A DNA stretch of 45,744 bases. Source: Clostridiales bacterium DTU033. GTDB lineage: Bacteria; Bacillota; Clostridia; Oscillospirales; Acutalibacteraceae. Shown here piece after piece: positions 18,555 through 27,803 of the stretch (position 1 is the stretch's first letter; each line of letters starts with the position of its first letter). A model generated the notes under the pieces. That model did no database searches, was not told where the DNA came from, and was given only the letters and a program-made list of their open reading frames with translations. The DNA is taken from assembly GCA_001513365.1 (NCBI GenBank), contig LFTH01000067.1, positions 1 through 45,744 on the forward strand, given 5' to 3'. The position numbers and the translations under genes are program-made.

Positions 18555-19433
18555 TTGGATACCGTGAATATAGATACTTTTGCCATTATCGGCGGGGATT
18601 TGAGGAGCGCATATCTCGCCGGCCTTTTGGCGGCGGACGGGTACAAGGTGATTACGACCGGGTTTGACAGCACGGATTTGCCGCCCTGCGTTACAGGTTG
18701 TACCAATCCGGCTTCGGCGGTGGCACTTGCGGATTTTATTATCCTTCCGGTGCCGGTCAGCACCGACGGGACCACGATAAACGCGCCTTTTTCCCGGACG
18801 CGCATCTCAATTGACCAGGTGCTCAACGCGGTAAAGCCTGACCAGTGCGTGGCCGGAGGGGCGCTGACCAGCGAAATACATAAAGAGGCGGAAAAACGCG
18901 GAATAAAAATACACGACTATCTTAAGCGCGAGGAACTGGCAATCTACAACGCGGTTCCGACTGCCGAAGGCGCAATACAGCTTGCCATGGAGGAGCTGCC
19001 GATAACCATAAGGGGCTCAAACTGCCTTGTAACCGGCTACGGGCGAGTAGGAAAAATGCTGTCCCAAATGCTGGTGGCGCTCGGAGCCCGTGTTACTGTC
19101 TCCGCGCGGAAGTATTCGGATTTGGCGTGGGCGGGCTCACAGGGCTGCTGCACGGTCGAACTGCGGCAGCTTGCCGAGGCGGGGAGTTTTGACGTGATTT
19201 TCAATACCATACCATTCCCGATTTTCAACAGGGAAATACTCAGCGGGCTTGACAAAAACACCCTGCTTATCGACCTTGCGTCCCGCCCCGGCGGCGTTGA
19301 TTTCAAGGCCGCCGCGGAACTGCAGATTAAAACAATCTGGGCGTTGTCGCTACCCGGCAGGGTTGCGCCTAAAAGCGCGGGGCAGATCATAAAAAACACT
19401 ATCCTCAACATGATTAAGGAGGGTGGGTTATGA
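18555..19433 (+). CDS. dpaA: Dipicolinate synthase subunit A
   Basis: FAIIGGDLRSAYLAGLLAADGY, YNAVPTAEGAIQLAMEE, VTGYGRVGKML; followed by subunit B. Confidence 0.93.
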   Translation: MDTVNIDTFAIIGGDLRSAYLAGLLAADGYKVITTGFDSTDLPPCVTGCTNPASAVALADFIILPVPVSTDGTTINAPFSRTRISIDQVLNAVKPDQCVAGGALTSEIHKEAEKRGIKIHDYLKREELAIYNAVPTAEGAIQLAMEELPITIRGSNCLVTGYGRVGKMLSQMLVALGARVTVSARKYSDLAWAGSQGCCTVELRQLAEAGSFDVIFNTIPFPIFNREILSGLDKNTLLIDLASRPGGVDFKAAAELQIKTIWALSLPGRVAPKSAGQIIKNTILNMIKEGGL

Positions 19434-20005
19434 AAGGCCTGCGGATAGGTTTTGCGATTTCCGGCTCCTTCTGCACGATTGACGGGGTTCTTTCGGTAAT
19501 ACAGAGCCTTGCGGATGAAGGGGCGGATATTACGCCGATTTTGTCCTTCTCAGCCTCAACCACAGATACAAGGTTTGGGCGCTGCGCGGATTTGCATGCA
19601 AAGCTTGAAAAAATAACCGGCAAAAAACCGCTTGACACACTGGTCGGCGTGGAGCCGATAGGCCCGCAGGGATTGCTGGATGTGCTGGTTGTGGCTCCCT
19701 GCACCGGCAGCACTCTCGGCCGTCTTGCGAACGGTATCAGCGACACGCCTGTCGCGCTGGCGGTAAAAGCGCAGCTAAGGTGTTGCAGGCCGGTGGTAAT
19801 CGCAGTTTCCACCAATGACGCTCTGGGCGCTTCGATGAGGAACATCTCCCTTCTTAACAACGCAAAAAACATCTACTTTGTACCATTTAAACAGGATAAC
19901 CCGATTTCAAAGCCGAATTCAATGATTGCGGATTTTTCCATGATACCAGAAACAATCTCGGCCGCGATTGAGGGAAAACAGATTCAGCCTTTGATAATAA
20001 GTTAG
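19430..20005 (+). CDS. dpaB: Dipicolinate synthase subunit B (flavoprotein family)
   Basis: RIGFAISGSFCTIDGV, VVAPCTGSTLGRLANGISDTPVALAVKAQLR, STNDALGASMRNI; 4-nt overlap with dpaA. Confidence 0.94.
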   Translation: MKGLRIGFAISGSFCTIDGVLSVIQSLADEGADITPILSFSASTTDTRFGRCADLHAKLEKITGKKPLDTLVGVEPIGPQGLLDVLVVAPCTGSTLGRLANGISDTPVALAVKAQLRCCRPVVIAVSTNDALGASMRNISLLNNAKNIYFVPFKQDNPISKPNSMIADFSMIPETISAAIEGKQIQPLIIS

Positions 20006-20091
20006 CTGTATTAATATAGAGCAAATTGTGGTATAATAATCCAGGAACACGGCCCGTCCGGTTTTTGGATTATTTGTTAGGGGGTTTAAAG

Positions 20092-20541
20092 ATGATTGCG
20101 ATTGCATGCGACCATGCGGCGCTGAAGATGAAAAAAATCATCGTCGAACTGCTTGAGGAGATGGGGCTTGAATACAGGGATTTCGGCACATACAGCGAGG
20201 AGAGCTGCGATTATCCGGTTTTTGCGCTTAAAGCGGCGCGCGCGGTCGCCAGCGGGGAATGCGAACGCGGGATTTTAATCTGCGGCACCGGTATCGGCAT
20301 GTCGCTGGCTGCGAACAAGGTGCCGGGTATCCGCTGCGTGGTATGCAGCGAGCCATATTCGGCGCAGCTTTCAAGGCTGCACAACAACAGCAATATGCTG
20401 GCTTTCGGCGCCCGCGTGATAGGGGAGGGGATGGCGCGGATGATAACCAAGGTCTGGCTTGAAACCCCGTTTGAAGGCGGACGCCACCAGCGCCGGGTTG
20501 ATATGATAGCGGAGATTGAAAAGGGAAGTGTGTTGGAATAA
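20092..20541 (+). CDS. rpiB: Ribose-5-phosphate isomerase B
   Basis: MIAIACDHAALKMKK, GILICGTGIGMSLAANKVPGIRCVVC, NMLAFGARVIG. Confidence 0.95.
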   Translation: MIAIACDHAALKMKKIIVELLEEMGLEYRDFGTYSEESCDYPVFALKAARAVASGECERGILICGTGIGMSLAANKVPGIRCVVCSEPYSAQLSRLHNNSNMLAFGARVIGEGMARMITKVWLETPFEGGRHQRRVDMIAEIEKGSVLE

Positions 20542-20713
20542 AGCTTCAATAATCCGTATATAGCGCGAAAGAGACAGGATTTTGATTGCTGGCAGTACGT
20601 GCACAGGCAAAACCATCCCCGCATATTTTCAGGACACTTGTAAGACATAATAGCGGTTTTATTCCGCTTTTATTCGGAAAAATCATATATCGGTCGGAAT
20701 AAAATCCAAAAAG

Positions 20714-20759
20714 AAAACCGTGTATAAAAGCCTTGAAAATGGCTTGAATACACGGTTTT
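20714..20759. terminator. Terminator hairpin AAAACCGTGTAT...ATACACGGTTTT
   Basis: Perfect inverted repeat between rpiB and convergent tRNA-Thr. Confidence 0.8.
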
Positions 20760-20774
20760 TTCGTGTTTTGCATT

Positions 20775-20849
20775 TGGAGCTGATGGTCGGAATCGAACCG
20801 ACAACCTGTTCATTACGAGTGAACTGCTCTGCCATTGAGCCACATCAGC
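20775..20849 (-). tRNA. tRNA-Thr (anticodon CGT), CCA encoded
   Basis: Minus strand GCTGATG...CATCAGCTCCA acceptor; anticodon arm GTTCA-CTCGTAA-TGAAC; T arm with GGTTCGATTCC. Confidence 0.9.
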
Positions 20850-21082
20850 GCGTAAAGAGAATTTTTGACCGTAGGTTAATATAGCATATTTCGGGTTTTT
20901 AGTCAATAAACGCGGGGCTGAAACTTTGCAAAAACCGGAACGGCTGATAAAATGATAAAAAACAGTTGCTCAACAGGCACTTTGTGGTATAATAATGAGC
21001 AAGAGAATTATATTAATATACAATTGATATGCAATTATATACACCACGGATTTCTCCAGAATAAGGAAAGGCAGGTTTATTA

Positions 21083-21445
21083 ATGAACAAAAAAGGATAC
21101 AAAGCCCCTGAGGGGAGCTGCATTATTTCGGAGGATGTAATCGCGTCAATAGCGAGCACAGCAGTGATGGAAGTGCCGGGCGTTGCAGGAATGGCTCAGA
21201 GACCTGCTGACCTTAGAGGAATTATCGGGAGCGGCGCCGCAAAGTCGGTCAGGGTTTTCAACAACGAAATAGAGACCATACTCGACGTTTATATAAATGT
21301 CAAGCCGGACGCGAGGATTCCGGAGGTTGCTCCTGCTGTTCAGCATAGCGTCAAGGTTGCGGTACAGTCCATGACCGGAAAACCTGTAAACAAGGTTAAT
21401 GTTCATATCATGGGAATTGTACTTGACGAAAACAGTAAGGAATGA
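21083..21445 (+). CDS. Asp23/Gls24 family protein (YqhY-like)
   Basis: GSCIISEDVIASIASTAVMEVPGVAGM, VNKVNVHIMGI; located upstream of nusB. Confidence 0.92.
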   Translation: MNKKGYKAPEGSCIISEDVIASIASTAVMEVPGVAGMAQRPADLRGIIGSGAAKSVRVFNNEIETILDVYINVKPDARIPEVAPAVQHSVKVAVQSMTGKPVNKVNVHIMGIVLDENSKE

Positions 21446-21462
21446 TTGTCGGCTTAAGCGGG

Positions 21463-21490
21463 ACCCTCCGCACAAAGTGGAGGGTTTCTT
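21463..21490 (+). terminator. Terminator after Asp23 gene (ACCCTCC...GGAGGGT)
   Basis: Inverted repeat plus TTTCTTTT. Confidence 0.75.
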
Positions 21491-21575
21491 TTATGATTTT
21501 ATGCTTTCCCGGCAGAAACTGCGGCCGGCACTTTGCAGGGTATCACAACTTTTAATCGAAAGGCATGGTTGACGA

Positions 21576-21974
21576 ATGACGCGTCGCGAAGCCCGTGAGC
21601 TGGCGTTTGCGCTGCTGTTCGAAAAGACTTTTACGGATTATCCGGTCCGGCAGATTGTCGAAAATGCCGTGCAGGCGCGCGATATCGCCTGCGACGATTT
21701 TGCCTTGTCGCTTGCCGAAGGCGTGGAAAAACATATGGGGGAGATTGACGAGGCTATCTCAGAACACCTGCATAAATGGAGAAAGGAAAGATTGTCGCGC
21801 GTCGCCCTCTCCATCATCAGGCTTTCGGTTTATGAAATACTGTACAGCGAAGACATTCCGGTTAGCGTTTCCATTAACGAAGCTGTTGAGCTTGCAAAGA
21901 AGTACGGCGGAGATGACGACCCCTCGTTTGTCAACGGCGTACTCGGCGGAATTGCCCGGCAAGAAGGGGAATGA
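21576..21974 (+). CDS. nusB: Transcription antitermination factor NusB
   Basis: MTRREARELAFALLFEKTF, LSIIRLSVYEILYSEDIPVSVSINEAVELAKKYGGDDDPSFVNGVLGGI. Confidence 0.95.
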   Translation: MTRREARELAFALLFEKTFTDYPVRQIVENAVQARDIACDDFALSLAEGVEKHMGEIDEAISEHLHKWRKERLSRVALSIIRLSVYEILYSEDIPVSVSINEAVELAKKYGGDDDPSFVNGVLGGIARQEGE

Positions 21975-22945
21975 AGATGGGCGATTTTTTGGGAATTGAT
22001 ACCAGCAATTACACCACGTCGGCCGCGGTATACAATTCATCAAAAAAATCGGTTGTTCAAAAAAAGCTGCCCCTGCTGGTGAAAGAGGGGGAGCTTGGTC
22101 TCAGGCAGTCGGACGCCGTTTTTCACCACACCCGCCATCTGCCGAAGATTTTTGAGGAACTGTTTTTAAACGGTATCAGGATTGACGCGGTCGCCGCGTC
22201 CGACCGCCCGACCGAAGCCGAAGGCTCATATATGCCGTGTTTTCTCTCCGGATTAGGGGCGGCAAGGCAGCTCGCGGCAGCCATGCGCCTGCCGCTGATG
22301 AGATTTTCGCACCAGCAGGGGCATGTGGCTGCGGCCGCTTACGGCGCGAACCGGGTGGATTTGCTTGACGGGGAGTTTATTGCTTTTCATGTCTCCGGCG
22401 GCACGACCGACGGATTGATTGTAAGGCCCGATGACCATACAATAATAAGCTGCGAGCGGGTCGCGGGCTCACTGGATTTAAAGGCCGGACAGCTCGTCGA
22501 CAGGATTGGGCTTATGTTGGGGCTTAAGTTCCCGGCCGGCCCTGAACTTGAAAAACTTGCGCTGAAAGCCGCCGGCGGGTACAGCCCAAAGCCGACGCTC
22601 AAAGACGGCTGGTGCAGCCTGTCCGGCATTGAAAATCAATGCCGCAGCCTTTATGAAAAGGGCGCGGACGGCGCCGAGATTGCGCTTTTCTGTATAGCCA
22701 GTATTCTTGCGGCGGTTGACGGTATGACAAGTTTTCTGATCGAGCAGTATCCCAACCGCCCGATTGTGTATTCCGGCGGGGTAATGTCCAATTCTATCAT
22801 CAGAAAAGCGATTCAAGACAAATACGGCGGTTATTTCGCGCCGCCTGAATATTCGTCGGACAACGCGGTCGGAATTGCGCTGCTGGCGGCTTTGAAATCC
22901 GAAAGGCGGGGTTTTTGTGCAGGTAATCACGGTAAGCCAGCTTAA
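21971..22945 (+). CDS. TsaD/Kae1-like (O-sialoglycoprotein endopeptidase-like) ASKHA protein, probably a paralog and not canonical TsaD
   Basis: FLGIDTSNYTTSAAVY, SHQQGHVAAAAYG, FHVSGGTTDGL, YSGGVMSNSIIR; no canonical TsaD VHHLEGH. Confidence 0.85.
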   Translation: MKMGDFLGIDTSNYTTSAAVYNSSKKSVVQKKLPLLVKEGELGLRQSDAVFHHTRHLPKIFEELFLNGIRIDAVAASDRPTEAEGSYMPCFLSGLGAARQLAAAMRLPLMRFSHQQGHVAAAAYGANRVDLLDGEFIAFHVSGGTTDGLIVRPDDHTIISCERVAGSLDLKAGQLVDRIGLMLGLKFPAGPELEKLALKAAGGYSPKPTLKDGWCSLSGIENQCRSLYEKGADGAEIALFCIASILAAVDGMTSFLIEQYPNRPIVYSGGVMSNSIIRKAIQDKYGGYFAPPEYSSDNAVGIALLAALKSERRGFCAGNHGKPA

Positions 22946-24101
22946 CAGGTACGTCAAATCCCTTCTCGAAAGCGACCGGAGGCTGGTTTCGGTTTACATC
23001 AGCGGTGAAATATCCAACTTCACCGACCATTATAAATCCGGCCATCTTTATATGACCCTGAAGGACGAGAACGCGGCTGTAAAGGCAGTGATGTTCCGCG
23101 CATACGCGTCAAAGTTAGGGTTTAAACCCGAAAACGGGATGAAAGTAATCGCCAGAGCGAGAGTCTCGCTTTATGAAAAAGACGGCAGCTTTCAGATTTA
23201 TATAGAGCAGATGCAGCCCGACGGGATTGGGGCTCTGCAGCTTGCTTTTGAGCAGCTTAAAAAGAAGCTGGCGCAGGAAGGCCTGTTTGACCAAAGCCGC
23301 AAGCTGCCGATACCGAGATACCCGTCGAAGGTGGGGGTAATAACCTCCCCGACCGGCGCCGCGGTGCGGGATATATTCAACGTTCTCGGCAGAAGGTACC
23401 CGCTTGCGGAAATAGTGTTTTTCCCTGTTCTGGTGCAGGGGGAGGGCGCGCCGCCACAGCTGATAAACGCGCTTAAGTGGTTTGACGCCAACAATGCCGC
23501 CGACGTGATTATAATCGGTCGGGGCGGCGGCTCAATTGAGGAATTGTGGGCGTTCAACGACGAAGGGGTTGCACGCGCGGTCGCGGCTTGCCGTATTCCG
23601 GTTATTTCGGCGGTTGGGCACGAGACCGATTTCACGATATGCGATTTTGCGTCGGATTTGCGTGCTCCCACCCCTTCCGCAGCGGCCGAACTGGCAGTGC
23701 CGGACAGCGAGCAGCTTTTAATCCATATTCAAAAACTGTATGTCATCGCAAGGCGCAGCGTCCGAGCGGCAATCGAATCCTCAAGCCAGCGTTTGAACTC
23801 GCTGGTTTCACGCAGGGCGCTTTCAACCCCGACATATTTTATCGAAGAACAGTACATACGGCTGGATTTACTGACAAGGGCATTTGCGCAGGCGGCAAGA
23901 AACAGGGTATATGAATCAATCAACCGGCTTGGCGCCGCAAGCTCCAAACTGGACGCATTAAGCCCTTTAAAAGTGCTTGCGCGCGGTTATTCCATAGCGT
24001 ATGTAAATGATAAAGTGATAAAAAGCACGTCCGATGTTTTTTCAGGGGACAGGCTCTCGCTGCGGGTCAGCGACGGCAGTATTGATTGCACGGTTGATTA
24101 A
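22917..24101 (+). CDS. xseA: Exodeoxyribonuclease VII large subunit
   Basis: SQLNRYVKSLLESDRRLVSVYISGEISNFT, GRGGGSIEELWAFNDE, PVISAVGHETDFTICDFASDLRAPTPSAAAELA. Confidence 0.96.
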   Translation: MQVITVSQLNRYVKSLLESDRRLVSVYISGEISNFTDHYKSGHLYMTLKDENAAVKAVMFRAYASKLGFKPENGMKVIARARVSLYEKDGSFQIYIEQMQPDGIGALQLAFEQLKKKLAQEGLFDQSRKLPIPRYPSKVGVITSPTGAAVRDIFNVLGRRYPLAEIVFFPVLVQGEGAPPQLINALKWFDANNAADVIIIGRGGGSIEELWAFNDEGVARAVAACRIPVISAVGHETDFTICDFASDLRAPTPSAAAELAVPDSEQLLIHIQKLYVIARRSVRAAIESSSQRLNSLVSRRALSTPTYFIEEQYIRLDLLTRAFAQAARNRVYESINRLGAASSKLDALSPLKVLARGYSIAYVNDKVIKSTSDVFSGDRLSLRVSDGSIDCTVD

Positions 24102-24127
24102 TGTTTTTCCTTTTAGGGGGCAGTTAT

Positions 24128-24373
24128 ATGTCGAACGAATTGACGTTTGAAAAGGCAATAACAAGGCTTGAACAAATCGTGTCAAAGCTGGAAGGGGGGC
24201 AGTGTACCCTCGACGAATCTCTCAAGCTGTTTGAGGAGGGGACAAAGCTGGCCGCCTTCTGCAATAAGGCACTTAAAAACGCAGAGCAGAAAATCACGCG
24301 TCTGATGTCGGGAAAATCCGGCGATACATCAGGCGGCGAAGCGGCGGATGAAGGCGGACACGAACAGCCATAG
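24128..24373 (+). CDS. xseB: Exodeoxyribonuclease VII small subunit
   Basis: LTFEKAITRLEQIVSKLEGGQCTLDESLKLFEEGTKL. Confidence 0.93.
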   Translation: MSNELTFEKAITRLEQIVSKLEGGQCTLDESLKLFEEGTKLAAFCNKALKNAEQKITRLMSGKSGDTSGGEAADEGGHEQP

Positions 24374-24414
24374 AACTGGAGTTGGGTTTTAAATGATGAA
24401 AGGCAAGGTGCTGT

Positions 24415-25317
24415 ATGGGTAATCAGCTTTACAGCCCGGTCCTGCAGGCACATTTGTCGGACGTGGAGAAAGCGCTGCCAGCATATCTGCCCCAAGATAA
24501 TAAGGCGCCGCAGCAGCTGCTATATGAAATCATGAGCTATGCCTGCGAAGCGGGCGGCAAAAGGCTGCGGCCTGTGCTGGTCCTTGAATTCTGCCGCGTT
24601 TGCGGCGGGGACACCGCAAGGGCAATGCCGTTTGCCTGCGCGGTCGAGATGATACATTCGTATTCCCTCGTGCACGATGATTTGCCCTGTATGGACAACA
24701 GTTCGGTCAGAAGGGGACGCCTCTCAGCCCATGCCGCGTACGGCGAGGCCATGGCGGTTCTGGCGGGGGACGCGCTGCTGAACAGAGCTTTTGAAATAAT
24801 CCTCGACCCGGCAAACCGTAGCGGGATACCTGAGGAATATGCCCTGCGCGCCGCATACGAGCTGGCCGGCGCTTCCGGCGCAGGCGGGATGGTAGGCGGA
24901 CAGGCGCTCGACCTTTTGTATGAAAACAAACCGGTAGATTTGGATATTCTTGAAAAACTCCAGCACGGGAAGACAGCCGCGCTGTTTGAAGCCGCGTGCG
25001 CGGTAGGCTGCCACATCGCCGGCGCCGGCGCGGAAAAGCTTACGGCGGCGCGAGAATACGGTATGCAGCTTGGTATGTCATTCCAGATAGTTGACGATAT
25101 TTTGGACGCCACCGCGACTTCAGAGCAGCTTGGAAAGCCTGCCGGCAGCGACATTGAACACGGGAAGGCCACTTACGTTTCGCTGCTTGGGGTAAAAGCC
25201 GCCGCGGAGCTTGCAAAAGAACGGGTCCAAAAAGCGGTGAAAGCCCTTTCGGTTTTCGGGAATAAGGCAGACGCTTTGTGTGATTTGGCGTTCGCCTTGC
25301 TGAAAAGGAAGAAATGA
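24415..25317 (+). CDS. ispA: Farnesyl/geranyl diphosphate synthase
   Basis: GGKRLRPVLVLEF, HSYSLVHDDLPCMDNSSVRRGR, FQIVDDILD. Confidence 0.95.
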   Translation: MGNQLYSPVLQAHLSDVEKALPAYLPQDNKAPQQLLYEIMSYACEAGGKRLRPVLVLEFCRVCGGDTARAMPFACAVEMIHSYSLVHDDLPCMDNSSVRRGRLSAHAAYGEAMAVLAGDALLNRAFEIILDPANRSGIPEEYALRAAYELAGASGAGGMVGGQALDLLYENKPVDLDILEKLQHGKTAALFEAACAVGCHIAGAGAEKLTAAREYGMQLGMSFQIVDDILDATATSEQLGKPAGSDIEHGKATYVSLLGVKAAAELAKERVQKAVKALSVFGNKADALCDLAFALLKRKK

Positions 25318-25356
25318 AGCCGAGATTTACCTTGCGTCGGAAAGGCATGATGTTCA

Positions 25357-25833
25357 ATGTCGGTTCTGCACGAATTTTTTAGCAACCGGGTTTTGTTCGC
25401 TGCCGTTTTAGGTTGGCTGGCATCTCAACTGGCCAAGTTTATAATAACCCTGATATTTACCAGAAAAGTGAATTTTGAAAGGCTGTGGGGCTCCGGCGGA
25501 ATGCCGAGCGCACATTCATCCATGGTTTGTGCGCTGACCATAACCACGGCGCGTTTTTACGGGGTCGACACCCCTGTTTTCGCATTGGCGGTGATGTTCG
25601 CGTTCGTAACCATGTATGACGCGATGGGTGTGAGGCGCGAGACCGGCGAGCATGCCCGCCTGCTGAACAAATATTTAAACGAAATTGAAATCTCGAAAGC
25701 CGATAATGACGGGGACGGTATCCCGGACAAAAAGGTTGGCGAAATCGAGCTTAAGGAATTTATCGGCCACACCCCTCTCGAAGTGTTGGGCGGGGCGCTG
25801 CTGGGAATTCTGACAGGTATTCTGGTGCCATGA
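25357..25833 (+). CDS. Divergent PAP2 family membrane protein (YuiD-like)
   Basis: GGMPSAHSSMVCAL, YDAMGVRRETGEHARLLN, GHTPLEVLGGALLGI. Confidence 0.92.
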   Translation: MSVLHEFFSNRVLFAAVLGWLASQLAKFIITLIFTRKVNFERLWGSGGMPSAHSSMVCALTITTARFYGVDTPVFALAVMFAFVTMYDAMGVRRETGEHARLLNKYLNEIEISKADNDGDGIPDKKVGEIELKEFIGHTPLEVLGGALLGILTGILVP

Positions 25834-25886
25834 ACGCGGTTTTGATTTCCCGCGATACCTTCCGCAGAAAGTGAGGTTTACCTGCG

Positions 25887-27803
25887 ATGCCGGAAATACG
25901 CAATATGCCGAATTTAAAATATCTGAATAAAATCAATTCCCCTCAGGACATAAAGTCTTTTGATATAAAAACGCTGAGGGAGTTGTGCGCCGAGCTGCGC
26001 AGCGTTATGATTAACACGATATCAAAGACGGGCGGCCATCTTGCGTCCAATCTCGGAGTTGTCGAGCTTACGGTTGCCCTTCACAGGGTGTTTGACACCC
26101 CCCATGACCAGTTCGTCTGGGATGTCGGCCACCAGTGTTATGCCCACAAGCTGCTGACCGGCAGGGCGTCGAGGTTTCACTCGCTTAGAAAGGACGGAGG
26201 CCTGTCGGGGTTCCCGTCTCCGAAAGAGAGCGAGCACGATTCATTTATGGTCGGGCACAGCAGCACCTCTATTTCCGCCGCCAACGGGCTGGCGAAAGCC
26301 AAATCCCTGCTCGGCAAAGGTGGAACGGTGGTAGCGATAATCGGGGACGGCGCATTGACCGGCGGGCTGGCTTACGAGGGCTTGAGCAACGCGGGCAGGA
26401 GCAAGGACAAGCTGATTGTGGTTTTAAACGACAACGGCATGTCCATAAGCCGGAACGTCGGCTTTATTGCCCGCCATCTGGCTGCCCTGCGCGCAAGGCC
26501 GCGGTATGTCCGCGCCAAAATGATGTTCAGTAACCTCCTTTCCTCAATTCCGGTTATCGGCTCGCCTGTCAGGAACGGTTTGTTTTATATTAAAACCGAA
26601 ATTAAGAAATTGATATACAGCCGCAGCAGCTTTTTTGAGGAGATGGGGTTCAACTATATCGGCCCGCTTGACGGCCATAACCTTGAGGATTTAATCCACG
26701 GTTTGAAGGCGGCAAAAAAGCTGGACCGCCCCGTGCTGCTGCATGTCGCGACAATCAAAGGCAAGGGCTGCGAGTTTGCGGAAAAAAATCCGGATATTTA
26801 TCACGGCGTCTCGAATTTCGACACCGAAACCGGGGACCGCTTACCCGACCCCGAAACCTTCTCGTCTGTTTTCAGCAGGGAGATATGCAAGCTGGCGGCT
26901 GAGGACGAGCGGATTTGCGCCATAACCGCGGCGATGAAAAGCGGTACCGGACTGGTGGAATTCAGCAAGCGTTTTCCAAAGCGCTGTTTTGATGTCGGTA
27001 TTGCGGAGGGACACGCCGTTACTTTTTCGGCCGGCCTTGCCCGCAACGAGGCAATCCCGGTATTTGCGGTATATTCAACCTTTCTGCAGCGCAGCTACGA
27101 CCAGATACTGAACGACGCGGCGATAGCCGGCGAGCATATCGTGCTGGCTGTTGACCGCGCGGGGGTAGTGGGTGAAGACGGCGAAACCCATCAGGGGATT
27201 TTCGACGCCGCCTTTTTGAACACCATTCCAAACGCCACCGTATATTCGCCGTCATGCTTTGAGGAGCTGCGGATTAATCTCAGGCAGGCGATATATGACG
27301 TGTCCGGCGTGGCCGCCGTACGCTACCCGCGCGGCTCGGAGCCGGACGGGCTGAAGTATTACCAGCCGGATTACAAGGATTATACTCTGTTCAGGCAGGA
27401 CGGCTCGGAAATACTTCTGGTTACCTACGGCAGGATATTTGCGAATGTCAGGAAGGCGGCTAACATCCTGAAAGGCATGGGCATACCGGTTTCGGTCCTG
27501 AAACTTACCCGGATAAAGCCGATTGACAGCGAATGCGCAACGCTTGCGGCTGATTTCCAAAGCATATACTTCTTTGAAGAGGGTATTCGCTGGGGCGGGA
27601 TTGGCGAGAGCTTTGGCTCCATGCTTATTGAGAACGGTTTTTCAGGCAGATTTAAGCTCACCGCGATACAGGATTTCATCCCGACATGCAGCGTCCAGAC
27701 GGGGCTGCGCAGCGTCGGGCTTGACACAGACAGCATAGTAAGACTTATTTCAAAGGACTGCGGCAGTGCCGGAATGGAGGGGCCATGGGTCCGGACGGTC
27801 TGA
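25887..27803 (+). CDS. dxs: 1-deoxy-D-xylulose-5-phosphate synthase
   Basis: GGHLASNLGVVELTVALH, GDGALTGGLAYEGLSNAG, DRAGVVGEDGETHQGIFD. Confidence 0.96.
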   Translation: MPEIRNMPNLKYLNKINSPQDIKSFDIKTLRELCAELRSVMINTISKTGGHLASNLGVVELTVALHRVFDTPHDQFVWDVGHQCYAHKLLTGRASRFHSLRKDGGLSGFPSPKESEHDSFMVGHSSTSISAANGLAKAKSLLGKGGTVVAIIGDGALTGGLAYEGLSNAGRSKDKLIVVLNDNGMSISRNVGFIARHLAALRARPRYVRAKMMFSNLLSSIPVIGSPVRNGLFYIKTEIKKLIYSRSSFFEEMGFNYIGPLDGHNLEDLIHGLKAAKKLDRPVLLHVATIKGKGCEFAEKNPDIYHGVSNFDTETGDRLPDPETFSSVFSREICKLAAEDERICAITAAMKSGTGLVEFSKRFPKRCFDVGIAEGHAVTFSAGLARNEAIPVFAVYSTFLQRSYDQILNDAAIAGEHIVLAVDRAGVVGEDGETHQGIFDAAFLNTIPNATVYSPSCFEELRINLRQAIYDVSGVAAVRYPRGSEPDGLKYYQPDYKDYTLFRQDGSEILLVTYGRIFANVRKAANILKGMGIPVSVLKLTRIKPIDSECATLAADFQSIYFFEEGIRWGGIGESFGSMLIENGFSGRFKLTAIQDFIPTCSVQTGLRSVGLDTDSIVRLISKDCGSAGMEGPWVRTV

